Below are positions 42,788 through 51,819 of a DNA stretch of 51,864 nucleotides, in pieces; positions within the stretch are counted from its first letter, which is position 1; every line of letters begins with the position of its first letter. The notes under the pieces are model-generated. The model had not been told where the DNA came from and ran no database searches. It saw only the letters and a list, made by a program, of their open reading frames with translations. This DNA comes from CAVQJU01 sp963729215 (lineage in GTDB: Bacteria; Acidobacteriota; Vicinamibacteria; Vicinamibacterales; CAVVIG01), in NCBI GenBank assembly GCA_963729215.1, contig CAVSND010000014.1, positions 1 through 51,864 on the forward strand. Direction: 5' to 3'. Both the position numbers and the translations under genes were made by a program.

Positions 42788-44798
42788 GTGGCCGCGCCCG
42801 CGATCGTGCGTCCGATGCTCGCGTCACTGGGTGGCGCGCCGCTCCACGATCCGGACCTCGTCTACGAACCGAAATACGACGGCATCCGTGCCATCGCCGA
42901 AATTGCGCCCCGGGGCGCCACAGTCAAGCTGTGGTCGCGGCTGGGGAACGACAAGGCGCGCGAATTTCCAGCCATCGTCAGCGCCCTGCAGCAGTGGGCC
43001 CGGCGCCGGACCACGCCGCTGGTGCTCGACGGCGAAATCGTCGCGCTCGATTCGTCAGGCAATCCTGCCGGCTTCCAGCACCTGCAACGAGGAGCGAGCG
43101 ACAGCGCATACATCTGCTTCGACATCCTGCGCGACGGCGCCACTGACTTCCGCGGCCGTCCGCTCGCCGAGCGCCGGAAGTCGCTCGAACGGCTCCTGTC
43201 CGGCGCATCGACGTCCATCATCCGCATCAGCGAGATCGTGTTCGGCGACGGCAGGGAGATGCACGAGCGCGCGGTCGCCGGCGGCTGGGAAGGCCTGATC
43301 GCGAAGAAGGCGGCGTCGCTCTACCATTCCGGCAAGCGCACACCCGACTGGCGCAAGATCAAGATCCTGTCCGAACAGGAGTTCGTCGTCGCGGGCTGGA
43401 CCGAGCCGCGCCAGACGAGGATGTATCTCGGCGCGCTCGTCCTGGGCGTCCACGACAACGGCAATCTCCTGTACGCGGGGCGGGTGGGTACGGGCTTCGA
43501 CGACCGCGAGCTCGCGAAGCTCATCAAGCTGTTGAAACCCATCGAGACCAGGACGACTCCGCTCAGCAACGCGCCGCGAACGAACGAGAAGACGCACTGG
43601 GTGAAGCCGACGCTCGTGGCGCAGGTCAGGTTCACCGAGTGGACGGCCGACGGCAGCCTGCGCCACCCCGTCTACCTCGGACTGCGTGACGACAAAGACG
43701 CGACGGAAGTGAAACGGGAGGTTCAGGGTTCGAGAGGTTCGAGAGGTTCGAAGGGTTCGAGAGGTTCGAAGGGTTCGAGAGGTTCGAGGGTTCGAGGGGT
43801 TCGAAAGTTCAAGGTTCGAAAGTTCAAGTTCTCCAAGAATGGACCTCGAACCCGTTCTGGATCAACTGCGCGAGCTCGAGGCGGCCCGCCGCGATGGCGT
43901 GTTGACGTTGCCGGGCGGCGCGGCGCTCAAGGTCACGAACCTTCACAAGATTTTCTGGCCGGCGCTGAAGCTCACGAAGGGCGATCTCCTGCGCTACTAC
44001 GTCGAGGCCGCGCCCTTCATCCTGCCGGTCGTGGCCGATCGTCCGCTGGTGATGAAACGGTTTCCCAATGGCATTGGAGGCGAACCGTTCTACCAGCATC
44101 GCGCCACCGCTCCGCCGCCGGGCGTGCGCGTCGAGGACGTGCGCGAGGCCGACGGCTCGGCGCGGCCGCAGATCGTCGGCGGCGACCTCGTCACGCTGCT
44201 GTACATGGCGCAGCTCGCCTCGATTTCGCAGGACCCGTGGTTTTCGCGCGTGGGCTCGCCCGGCTTCGCGGACTACGTCGCGCTCGACCTGGATCCGATG
44301 CCCGATGTCACATTCGCGCAGGTGCTCGACGTCGCGAGATGGATTCGCGACGAGCTTGCGGCGCTGGGCGCGGTCGGGTTCCCCAAGACGTCAGGCGCCG
44401 ACGGCGCCCACATCTATATTCCGCTCCCGCCGGAGACGCCGTATGACGCCGGCCTGCTCCTCTGTCAAATCGTCGCGACCGTGGTCTCACAGAAGCATCC
44501 GAAACAGGCCACTGTCGAGCGTTCGGTCAAACTGCGCGGGCGCCGCGTGTATGTCGACTTCCTGCAGAACATCCCGGGCAAAACACTGGCGACCGCGTAT
44601 AGCGCGCGCGCCAGCGAATACGCCGGCGTGTCGGCGCCGCTGACGTGGAAGGAAGTGGACGAGGGCGTGGAGCGCGAGTCGTTCACGATCAAGACGATGG
44701 CCGGGCGGTTTCGTGCGGCGGGCGATCTCTGGGAGGCTTTCCGTGCGTCGAAGGGCGTCGATCTGGAGCGCGCGGCGCGCCGCGGGACAAGGCGATGA
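42788..44798 (+). CDS. ligD: LigD: ATP-dependent DNA ligase-polymerase (LIG-POL), split in its linker
   Basis: GTG 42788. The ligase domain has adenylation motif LVYEPKYDGIRAIAEI (Lys nucleophile in KYDG), PLVLDGEIVALD, WEGLIAKKAASLYHSGKRTP, and OB-fold part LVLGVHDNGNLLYAGRVGTG ending TLVAQVRFTEWTADG. A Ser/Arg/Gly repeat linker follows. The polymerase/primase domain then appears in another frame from ~43839: LKVTNLHKIFWPALKLTKGD, catalytic Asp pair in YVALDLDPMPDV, SGADGAHIYIPLP and DFLQNIPGKTLATAYS. LIG-POL order as in Bacillus; no 3'-phosphoesterase domain. It repairs double-strand breaks with Ku (not in this window). The frame change lies inside the 9-bp repeat tract; two separate proteins are the alternative. 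Confidence 0.85.
43718..43833. repeat. 9-bp tandem repeat tract inside the ligD linker
   Basis: About twelve units of GGTTCGAGA and close variants (GGTTCGAAG, GGTTCGAGG, AGTTCAAGG) fill 43718-43833. Read in the ligase frame they encode alternating Gly-Ser-Arg and Gly-Ser-Lys, then Val-Arg-Lys-Phe-Lys. The unit is the same as at 42426-42467, 1.3 kb upstream. Confidence 0.85.
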
Positions 44799-45322
44799 CC
44801 CCATCGACAACGATTCGATCTGCCGCTGCAGACGACCTCGCCGACATCCTGCGCGTCTACAACCAGGCCATCGAGAAGACAACCGCCGTGTTCGAATACC
44901 GGCCGCACACGCTCGAGATGCGGCGCGAGTGGTTCAAGGCGAAGCAGGCGGCCTCGCTCCCCGTGCTGGTCGCCGTCGAATCCGGAGCCGTGCTGGGGTT
45001 CGCCAGTTACGGCCCGTTTCGGGCGTGGCCCGCGTACCAGTACTCGGTCGAGCTCTCGGTGTATGTGGACGAGTCCGCCCGAGGCCGGGGAATCGGCAGC
45101 GATCTCGTCCGAGCGATCCTGGCGACAGCGCGGGAACGGGACCTGCACGTCGTAATGGCCGGGATCACGGCGGATAACGCGGTCAGCCTGCGCCTGCATG
45201 AAAAGCTGGGGTTCGTCGAGGTCGCGCATATCCGCGAGGTCGGATACAAGTTCGGGCGCTGGCTCGATCTCAAGCTGCTGCAGATCGTCCTCGACGGACC
45301 GCGGCAGCCCACCGACCAGTAG
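44795..45322 (+). CDS. Phosphinothricin-acetyltransferase-like GNAT
   Basis: 175 residues; ATG overlaps the ligD stop (ATGA, 44795-44798). Blocks in order: TIRSAAADDLADILRVYNQA, TTAVFEYRPHTLEMRREWF, LGFASYGPFRAWPAYQYSVE, VYVDESARGRGIGSDLV (acetyl-CoA loop), MAGITADNAVSLRLHEKLGF and HIREVGYKFGRWLDLKLLQI. This is the Pat/Bar/YncA pattern; members acetylate phosphinothricin, methionine sulfone/sulfoximine or related amino acids. It is unusual as a translationally coupled partner of ligD. Confidence 0.85.
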   Translation: MTPSTTIRSAAADDLADILRVYNQAIEKTTAVFEYRPHTLEMRREWFKAKQAASLPVLVAVESGAVLGFASYGPFRAWPAYQYSVELSVYVDESARGRGIGSDLVRAILATARERDLHVVMAGITADNAVSLRLHEKLGFVEVAHIREVGYKFGRWLDLKLLQIVLDGPRQPTDQ

Positions 45323-45505
45323 CCCATCCGGCGATTCATCACTGCGGGCTTTCGCTTAGAGAAAGGCTTCGCGCAATCTCGAAACTGGTCGGTTCGGGCC
45401 TGTCGAAAGAACCGGCACTAATACCTTCCTTACGAACGGCAGGGAACTTGCTCCCCGCCCCCGCGCTCGCGGATCGACCTGTCCGCGGTTCACGGAGGTG
45501 TGACG

Positions 45506-46136
45506 ATGGAGCGACGCGACTTTTTCAAGAAGGCGGGCATCACGTCGGCGGCTCTTGTTTCCCTGCCCGCATTTGCCGGGCCCGCGCCCGCGAAGACGGG
45601 GCACGACGGACAGGACGAGCACGAACACGAGCATGGTCACGGCCCTCACGAGGACCTCAACGGGCCGCTGGCGAGCGCAACGGTCGCGTTCGGCCAGTGG
45701 AACGCGGATCCGGTCATCGATCGGTTCCCCAACAACTCGCCGCGCACGCAGAACAACCACCATCTCATTCCAGGGGAAGCGGTCATCAAGGCGGGCGGTT
45801 CGGTCAACTTCATCATTTCCGGGTTTCACCACCTCCTCGTATACGGTGACGGGACGAAGCCGACGGACATCAACATCACAAAGCTCGATTCCCACGACCG
45901 TGCAGCCAGGCCCGCCGCTGATCGACGACGCGAACAACAGGGTGTACCGCGGTCTGGATCCGAGCGTGCTTCCCATGCTGCCCGGCAGCACACCGACACA
46001 GCCTCTTCAGGACCGCGTCGAAGTGGTGCGGTTTCCCAACCCCGGCAGATATCTGGTGATCTGCGGCGTGCTTCCCCACTTCTTTGATGTCGCCGCCGGG
46101 TTCATCATGTTCGGCTACGTGAAAGTGCTGAAGTAG
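45506..46136 (+). CDS. Tat-exported His-rich cupredoxin (frameshifted)
   Basis: SD GGAGGTG precedes ATG 45506. Tat-type signal MERRDFFKKAGITSAALVSL; a His/Glu/Asp-rich metal-binding stretch (DEHEHEHGHGPHED); then a cupredoxin domain with KAGGSVNFIISGFHHLLVYG (His ligand). A one-base slip near 45890 leads to the rest, ending YLVICGVLPHFFDVAAGF with Cys, His and a following Met in GFIMFGYV. All copper ligands can be placed. Periplasmic electron carrier or copper handler. Confidence 0.75.
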
Positions 46137-46213
46137 CAAGACTCGGGGAGGCGCCGGCAGGGTGCCGGCCTTCCCCGTTTACGCCTCCTTCGAACCGCGT
46201 TCATAATCCGGAT

Positions 46214-47009
46214 GTGACACCGCCGGATCTCTTTCTCCAGAGCGACGCCTACGAACGGTTCATGGGCCGGTGGAGCCGTCGGCTGGCGCCCCGTCTGGTG
46301 GACTTTGCGGACGGTGGCGGCGCAGGATTCCGTTCTCGATGTCGGCTCGGGCACCGGCGCGCTGACATTTGCGATTGCCGAGGCCGTGCCGACCGCCAAC
46401 GTCACCGGTATCGATCCCTCGTCAGCTTATGTACGCGACGGTCAGGCCCACGCATCCGGCGGTCGTGTCCGCTTTCTCGTGGGCGATGCACAGGCCCTCG
46501 ACTTCCCGACTGCCAGCTTTGACAGGACGATCTCGCTCCTGGTGATGACCTTCATTCCAGATCCTGCCCGAGCCTTGAGCGAGATGACACGGGTGACGCG
46601 GCCAGGCGGCATCGTTTCGGCGGCGGTGTGGGACTACGGCGAAGGGATGGAAATGCTGCGCGTCTTCTGGGACGAAGTTGTCGCGGCCGACCCGGCGGCC
46701 GCCGCACGGGACGAACGGAACATGCCGCTGTGCCGGCCTGGCGAGCTGGCCGCGTTGTGGCGTGCGGGCGGGCTCGAGAACGTCGAGGAACGGCCGATCA
46801 CGATCGACCTGGCGTTCAGCGGCTTCGACGACTACTGGCTGCCCTTTCTCGGTGGACAGGGACCGGCGGGCGCGTACGCGATGTCGCTGGCGGACGCGTC
46901 ACGCGCGTCACTTGAAGCCAGGCTTCGCGAGCGTCTGCTCGGCGGTCGCGACGATGGACCGTTCACGCTGCGAGCTCGCGCGTGGGCGGTGAAAGGCAAG
47001 CGGCGCTGA
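46214..47009 (+). CDS. Class I SAM-dependent methyltransferase (frameshifted)
   Basis: GTG 46214. TPPDLFLQSDAYERFMGRWS precedes a slip near 46310, then motif I SVLDVGSGTGALTFAIAEAV, acidic motif VTGIDPSSAYV, motif II RFLVGDAQALDFPTASFD, and motif III RVTRPGGIVSAAVWDY. It has the YafE/Methyltransf_11 layout, ~264 residues after repair. The opening phrase QSDAYERFMGRWS is common in acidobacterial and proteobacterial homologues. Substrate unknown. Confidence 0.75.
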
Positions 47010-47025
47010 GGCAACGCGTCGATTT

Positions 47026-47175
47026 TCAGCGGCACTCCGGGTGCTGGCAATAGCAACGCAGCTCGGTCGATTGACCGGACGTTTTGCAGTGTTCGCTGCA
47101 GTATTTCCCGTAGGGGCCTTTGGGCGACACCTGGCATTCGCAAGCGGGGTGTGCGCACTTGGTCGTTTCAGCCAT
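47026..47175 (-). CDS. Bacterial metallothionein (SmtA/BmtA family)
   Basis: 49 residues with an ATG at 47175 and a stop at 47026-47028. Sequence order: MAETTKCAHPACECQVSP, then YGKYCSEHCKTSGQ and LRCYCQHPECR. Eight Cys (7, 12, 14, 26, 30, 41, 43, 48) and three His (9, 29, 45) give the zinc-finger-plus-cluster pattern of the SmtA/BmtA/GatA family, which binds Zn, Cd or Cu in the cytoplasm. An upstream TCGGAGGTCGCC on the same strand provides the Shine-Dalgarno. The gene is convergent with the methyltransferase, 16 bp away. Confidence 0.88.
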   Translation of the reverse strand: MAETTKCAHPACECQVSPKGPYGKYCSEHCKTSGQSTELRCYCQHPECR

Positions 47176-47300
47176 GGCGACCTCCGATCGAGACGGACTA
47201 TACGCCCGAACGCGCGCCCGGTGCCTGGATTCGTCAGTTCGTGCGCGACCTCATCGGTTCGCACCCACGCCTGAGTCTGGGGACACAGTAGAATCGAGAC

Positions 47301-47718
47301 ATGGATGCCTCAGAGCGTTACGAACAGCTGATCGCGTACCTGACCGCGCAGTTACCAGCGCCGGTCGAGCAGCAGACGTCCGACGATGGGTCGCTCCGCT
47401 TTACCGGCGGCGACCCGCCTGAGGTGGTCGCGCGGTTGACGGAGACAAGCGTGATCGTGGCGGAGTTCGCTGGTGTGTGGGAGGCGCCGTTCAAGTTCAC
47501 GGCGAAACCCCGGCGCGTGGGCGCGCTGAAATGGCGGCGGCTTTCCGAGAACACGCTCCTCGCCGCGCTCGCAGCGCTGATCAAGGGCGCGCGCGAAGCG
47601 CGGCTCGCATCATTTCAAACGTGCCAGGTACTGCGGCCAGCGGACGGCGCCTGAATGGCTTCACGACACCGGCGTCTGTCAGGCGTGCTCGGACCGCCAC
47701 AGCGGCGCGATTCACTGA
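47301..47718 (+). CDS. Hypothetical protein with C-terminal zinc ribbon (frameshifted)
   Basis: ATG 47301: MDASERYEQLIAYLTAQLPA, a beta-sheet region (EVVARLTETSVIVAEF) and KFTAKPRRVGALKWRRLSEN. The direct frame stops at 47654, but a one-base correction near 47628 continues QYCGQRTAPEWLHDTGVCQA then CSDRHSGAIH and TGA 47716-47718. Combined with the preceding TCQ this gives C-x2-C and C-x2-C pairs of a zinc ribbon. No family name is recognised. The neighbouring metallothionein gene, divergent across 125 bp, may hint at metal biology, but this is only context. Confidence 0.55.
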
Positions 47719-47773
47719 CCTATCGGTTTGTGAACGGTGGGCAAGGATTACTTCCGCAAAGAACACCGGCAAA

Positions 47774-49909
47774 TCAGAAAAATACCCGAATGCCGCCGTT
47801 GATGTTACGGCCGTCCAGCGGCGCCCACGCATCGACCGTCCAGCGGCCGTCGACGCCCCGCGCCGGGCGCACGAGCGGTTCCCATTGCGTCTGCCTGACG
47901 TTGGTCAGGTTCTCGCCGTTGATGAAGAGAACGACGCGGCCGATGCGGCGGGTGGCCAGGACGCCGAACACGCTATACGGGCTGCTCTCCTCGCGATACG
48001 GGTTCGCCTCCAGCCGCTGCGTGCCTGTGTAGAACCACTCAACGCCGAGACGGCCGGCGCCTCCCCATTCCCACGCGGCATCGAGACCCACGCTGTGCCG
48101 CGGCGTCAGGGGCACGTCGATGCGGCCGTCGTCAGAGGTTTCACGGGACTGTACGTACGTGTAGTTTGCGACGAACGAAAAATCGTCGGTCTTCCAGATT
48201 GCCAGCCCTTCGAAGCCCGCATTGGTTGTCGGCGCCGGAAGATTCCTGAGGACGTATCGGTCGGTGCGTTCGACTTCCACGGGATCGTTGATGGTGGAAT
48301 GAAACAACGTCGCCGTCGCCGAGAACCCGCCGCGGACGTGGCTGACGTCAAACGACGCGCTCCTTCCCCGCTCGGACCTCAGCGGGCCCGCGACGGTCAG
48401 CCGCGACAGCCCGGCCGACTCCGTTTCCTCGGTAAGGGGCGTCGGGGCGAAAAAGCCCGTGCCGTACGACAGACGGCTGGACCACGGGCCGTGGCGCACG
48501 AGACCCGAGATGCGCGGGCTCACGAACGTCCCGAACTCGCTGTGCTGATCGAGACGAGCGCTGGCGGATAGTGCCAGCCAGGACGCGGCATCGAAGTCGT
48601 CCTGCACGAACACGCCGGGAACGGTGTACATGTACGCAAAGCGCGGAACGTCAAGCGGCCGAAAGTCGTCGCGCTCGATCGCGACGCCTGCGACGAGCGT
48701 GTGCCGGGCAATCGCCCGGCGGGCCGTCAACTCGGCGAAGCCCATGTCGTGGTCGTCGCGCTCGGTGACCTCGCCGAACTGATGATCCTGGTGCTGAGAC
48801 GTCCACGACCCGCGCGCGCTCCACATCACGCCGTTAGACGAGAGCGTCTGGAACGCCGCGCCGACATCGGACCGCCGGGTCGTGAGCGCCTCGGTGTATG
48901 GACCGCCGTCAGCCGGCAGGACGGCGCCTGGCATGGTGCCACCCGTCCGATCCTCCCACGTGCCGCCCGCCGTCACGAAGAAGCTCCGGCCCGCCCCATT
49001 GTCCCAGAACACCCGCGGCCGCACGACCGCTCGCGCGTACTTCGGGAGATCAGCCCACCCGTCTCCGTCGAGGTCGTTTCGCGATTGGCCGTTGCCGCTG
49101 GCGAGCAGCGTCATGCCCCAGTGGTCGGACAGGGGTGCGGCATCCCAGAATCCGGCATCCGTTGCGCCACGCGACGAGCGGTTGAGCAACAGTTGCCGTT
49201 CCCGCTTCGGGCCGGGACGCCGTGAGACGAGGTTGACCACTCCTCCCATCGCGCCAGCGCCGTAAAGAGAAGACGCGACGCCTTTGATGACCTCTACGCG
49301 TCCTAGGTCGAGCGGAGGAATCTGCATCAACCCGAGCGAGACCTGTTCGCCGAACAGCGGGAGGCCGTCCGACAGGAAACGCGTGTAGCGTCCGCGCATC
49401 CCCTGAATGCGCACGCTCGCCGCGCCCAGCCCCGGGGATGTCGCCTGCACGCGCATCCCGCCCATCTCGTTCAGCATCATGACGATGTCACCGGGCGTCA
49501 TCATCAGCTTCTCGTCAATCTCCTCGGCGTCAAGCACCTCGACGCGCATCGGCTGATCCTCGAGACCGCGGTCGGTGCGCGTCGATGACACGATGACTGT
49601 CTCTTGAACGGTCGGCAGCTTTTCGAGCTCGATCGTGATCAGCTGCGGCTGGCCCACGGCCACCGTGACCGTTGTTGTCACTGGCGCGAACCCTGCCTTC
49701 ACGGCCGTGAGTTCAACAGAGCCCGGGTCCACGTCAATGCGGACTTCGCCGCGTTGATCGGTCACGTAGGTTTTCCCGGCTGCGGCAACCTCCACGCCGG
49801 TCACGGGCTCGCCCTTCGTTGTAACCCGACAGACAATCGTCGACTGACCGCCCTCGAGAGGGCACGCAAACAGCAGGGCCAGCAGCAGCAAGGCCGCGCG
49901 CCGAGTCAT
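47774..49909 (-). CDS. TonB-dependent outer-membrane receptor with CarboxypepD_reg domain
   Basis: 711 residues from ATG 49909; signal peptide RRAALLLLALLFACPLEGGQ. The N-terminal carboxypeptidase-regulatory-like domain has GEPVTGVEVAAAGKTYVTDQ. The TonB-box region ETVIVSSTRTDRGLEDQPMR precedes the plug (MLNEMGGMRVQATSPGLGAA, VIKGVASSLYGAGAMGGVVN, a typical plug end) and a 22-strand barrel ending NINGGIRVFF with the terminal Phe. It imports a siderophore, metal complex, cobalamin or similar ligand; the ligand is not predictable. An ATG at 50020 is in frame but precedes the signal. Confidence 0.88.
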   Translation of the reverse strand: MTRRAALLLLALLFACPLEGGQSTIVCRVTTKGEPVTGVEVAAAGKTYVTDQRGEVRIDVDPGSVELTAVKAGFAPVTTTVTVAVGQPQLITIELEKLPTVQETVIVSSTRTDRGLEDQPMRVEVLDAEEIDEKLMMTPGDIVMMLNEMGGMRVQATSPGLGAASVRIQGMRGRYTRFLSDGLPLFGEQVSLGLMQIPPLDLGRVEVIKGVASSLYGAGAMGGVVNLVSRRPGPKRERQLLLNRSSRGATDAGFWDAAPLSDHWGMTLLASGNGQSRNDLDGDGWADLPKYARAVVRPRVFWDNGAGRSFFVTAGGTWEDRTGGTMPGAVLPADGGPYTEALTTRRSDVGAAFQTLSSNGVMWSARGSWTSQHQDHQFGEVTERDDHDMGFAELTARRAIARHTLVAGVAIERDDFRPLDVPRFAYMYTVPGVFVQDDFDAASWLALSASARLDQHSEFGTFVSPRISGLVRHGPWSSRLSYGTGFFAPTPLTEETESAGLSRLTVAGPLRSERGRSASFDVSHVRGGFSATATLFHSTINDPVEVERTDRYVLRNLPAPTTNAGFEGLAIWKTDDFSFVANYTYVQSRETSDDGRIDVPLTPRHSVGLDAAWEWGGAGRLGVEWFYTGTQRLEANPYREESSPYSVFGVLATRRIGRVVLFINGENLTNVRQTQWEPLVRPARGVDGRWTVDAWAPLDGRNINGGIRVFF

Positions 49910-50055
49910 TTCTCGGCCGCCGGCACTGTTCACAATGGATTGGCGCTCGCCGTGTCCCCGCGCAGCGCGTTCGAACTCCGCGGCCATGATCACGATCGGA
50001 ATGATAACAGCCACGATCACGACGAAGACGGTGTGAGACCGCGATTGTGCCGGTA

Positions 50056-50640
50056 GCTAATGGGCCAGCGCAACGGCGCCCAGCGCGACCACGAGACCAG
50101 CGACGCAGAGCCAAGCGAACATGTCGCCCGTAGCCGCGTAGACGGTGCCGACCCGGCCCATCGGAACCTGCACGGTCAACGTACGATCGCCGGCGCGAAA
50201 AAGTCACTGACGCCCAGGAGACGACCCCACGGATCGAAGGCGGCCGACAGACCCGAAGCCGCCGCGCGGACCAGCGGTACGCCGGTTTCGATCGCGCGGA
50301 AGGCGTGCATCTGAAAGTGGACGTCCTTGATGGCCTTCCACTCGTTGACGGGCAGCACGAACACGTCCGCCGATCCCTTCGCGGCCTGACGGACGAACTC
50401 GGGGAAGTCCGCGTCGAAGCAGACCGCGCCGGCGATTCGTCCGTCCGGCGTGGCCGCAACGGGCAGCCGGCCGTCGCCGATTCTCATGATGCTCGCCTCC
50501 CATCCTGCGACGGGATGAGTTTTCCGGTACGACACGAGTGTCTGACCGAGGGCGTCGATGAGCACCAGCTTGTTTTCCAATGGCAGCGGCTCGCCGAGGT
50601 CGGATCGTCGCTGAGCGATGGCATGGCCTCGTTCCTCCCG
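50056..50640 (-). pseudogene. Apolipoprotein N-acyltransferase-like nitrilase domain, 5'-truncated and frameshifted
   Basis: Recognisable from GEPLPLENKLVLIDALGQ through YRKTHPVAGWEASIMRIGDG (catalytic Lys segment), AGAVCFDADFPEFVRQA (catalytic Cys), DVFVLPVNEWKAIKDVHFQM and ASGLSAAFDPWGRLLGVSDF. After a slip near 50190 it continues LTVQVPMGRVGTVYAATGDM and a final TM helix FAWLCVAGLVVALGAVALAH before TAG 50056-50058. This is the C-terminal half of an Lnt-type protein: the N-terminal membrane helices and first Glu of the triad are missing. Upstream it meets an AraC fragment of opposite orientation, so a rearrangement probably removed the front. Confidence 0.6.
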
Positions 50641-50759
50641 CGAATTCGGACCGTCGCAGGCACGATGATCGAACAAAGCGCCAGGTCGGGTCCGGCAAAA
50701 CCTGGAACGGTATGCTGATTGCACCCGAGGCGTGGTGTTTTCCCCTTCGCCGTCGCGAT

Positions 50760-50833
50760 CCGGTGTTGCGACGTTCAAACGCTGGTATGGGATGACGCCT
50801 GAAGCGTTTCGGCAGAAGCGCCACGCAGTGTGA
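50760..50833 (+). pseudogene. AraC-family C-terminal remnant
   Basis: The frame ending at TGA 50831-50833 reads VATFKRWYGMTPEAFRQKRH, the last helix of an AraC HTH domain (FKRWYGMTP-x-x-FR). Nothing AraC-like precedes it; the upstream sequence belongs to the opposite-strand Lnt-like remnant. It ends 3 bp before the next ATG. Confidence 0.5.
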
Positions 50834-50835
50834 TC

Positions 50836-51594
50836 ATGAGCAAACTTCTATTTCTCGCAGTCGCCGTCGCGCTTGCCAGCACGTCGTGCGGAAAACCACA
50901 AGCGCCCGCGGCCGAACTCACACCAGCCGATACGCCTCGCGGCACCATCACCGGACATGTTCACCTCACCGGGCCGCCGCCCGAGAAAGAACCGCTTGGG
51001 CTTCGCGCCGACCCGATGTGCGTGAAGGCTGCAGCAGGTCGCACCCTTCTGCAGGAGACCGTGGTGGCCAGCCCCGACGGCAGCCTTGCCAACGTGCTGG
51101 TTCAGCTGAGCGGAGACTTTCCAGAGGCTCCGGTCCCGAGTGAACCGGTGACGATCGATCAAAGCGCCTGTGTCTACGCCCCGCGTGTGGTCGGCATCCA
51201 GATCGGCCAGCCCCTGCGCGTCAAGAACAGCGACCCTGGCCTGCACAACGTACATGGTGAATCGACGGGCCACGACCGCTTCAACGTCGGCCAGCCCATG
51301 GCGGACATCGTCAACACCTTTCAGCTTCGGAACGAAGGCATCCTGCGATTGCGATGCGACGTTCATGTGTGGATGGTCGCGTATGTCGGCGTGGTGAAGC
51401 ACCCCTACTTCGCGGTGACCGATGCCGCGGGCACGTTCACGATCCGCAATGTGCCGCCCGGTGCCCACACCATTCAGGCCTGGCACGAACGTTACGGTCC
51501 ACTCACGTCGGCCGTCACGCTCGAGCCCGGAAGCACCGCCAACGTCGAATTCACCTATTCCGGTTCGGAAAAGACACCGGACGCGTGGCGGTAG
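50836..51594 (+). CDS. Lipoprotein with cupredoxin-like and carboxypeptidase-regulatory-like domains
   Basis: 252 residues from ATG 50836; lipoprotein signal LLFLAVAVALASTSCGK (lipobox Cys). First part GTITGHVHLTGPPPEKEPLG with conserved MCVKAA. A cupredoxin-like core follows: QIGQPLRVKNSDPGLHNVHG (His) and GILRLRCDVHVWMVAYVGVV (Cys, His, Met). Then the regulatory-like fold HPYFAVTDAAGTFTIRNVPP and GAHTIQAWHERYG. Proteins of this design occur beside cytochromes and in methylamine-utilisation-like clusters as copper-binding envelope proteins. The in-frame GTG 50830 is less likely than the ATG. Confidence 0.8.
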   Translation: MSKLLFLAVAVALASTSCGKPQAPAAELTPADTPRGTITGHVHLTGPPPEKEPLGLRADPMCVKAAAGRTLLQETVVASPDGSLANVLVQLSGDFPEAPVPSEPVTIDQSACVYAPRVVGIQIGQPLRVKNSDPGLHNVHGESTGHDRFNVGQPMADIVNTFQLRNEGILRLRCDVHVWMVAYVGVVKHPYFAVTDAAGTFTIRNVPPGAHTIQAWHERYGPLTSAVTLEPGSTANVEFTYSGSEKTPDAWR

Positions 51595-51603
51595 CCGGCC
51601 CGT

Positions 51604-51819
51604 TCAGTCGCGGCGCTCCGACATCCCCTTGACAGCTTCATCCGGGTCTTCAGGCGCGTCCCACCGCGTGCAGCGCGAGCAGTCGCACTCGTTGACAAGC
51701 CGGTCCTTGTTTCGGATCCGGACGCAGAGCGCGTAGTTCCAGGCGCCGACGCGGCGCTCGGAGCCTCGCACGATCCAGCGGCAGTTGAAGGGCGATGTGG
51801 CGACAGCCGTTGTTGTCAT
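51604..51819 (-). CDS. Small hypothetical Cys-containing protein
   Basis: 71 residues, ATG 51819: MTTTAVATSPFNCRWIVRGS then VGAWNYALCVRIRNKDRLVN and ECDCSRCTRWDAPEDPDEAV. Four to five Cys, with a C-x-C-x2-C cluster, suggest metal binding or a small zinc-finger fold. No family is recognised. Convergent with the lipoprotein gene, 9 bp apart. Confidence 0.45.
   Translation of the reverse strand: MTTTAVATSPFNCRWIVRGSERRVGAWNYALCVRIRNKDRLVNECDCSRCTRWDAPEDPDEAVKGMSERRD

Noticed and set aside
43718..43833. CRISPR-like array in the 9-bp repeat tract
   Set aside because: Units are contiguous with no unique spacers and no cas genes are present; this is a tandem repeat.
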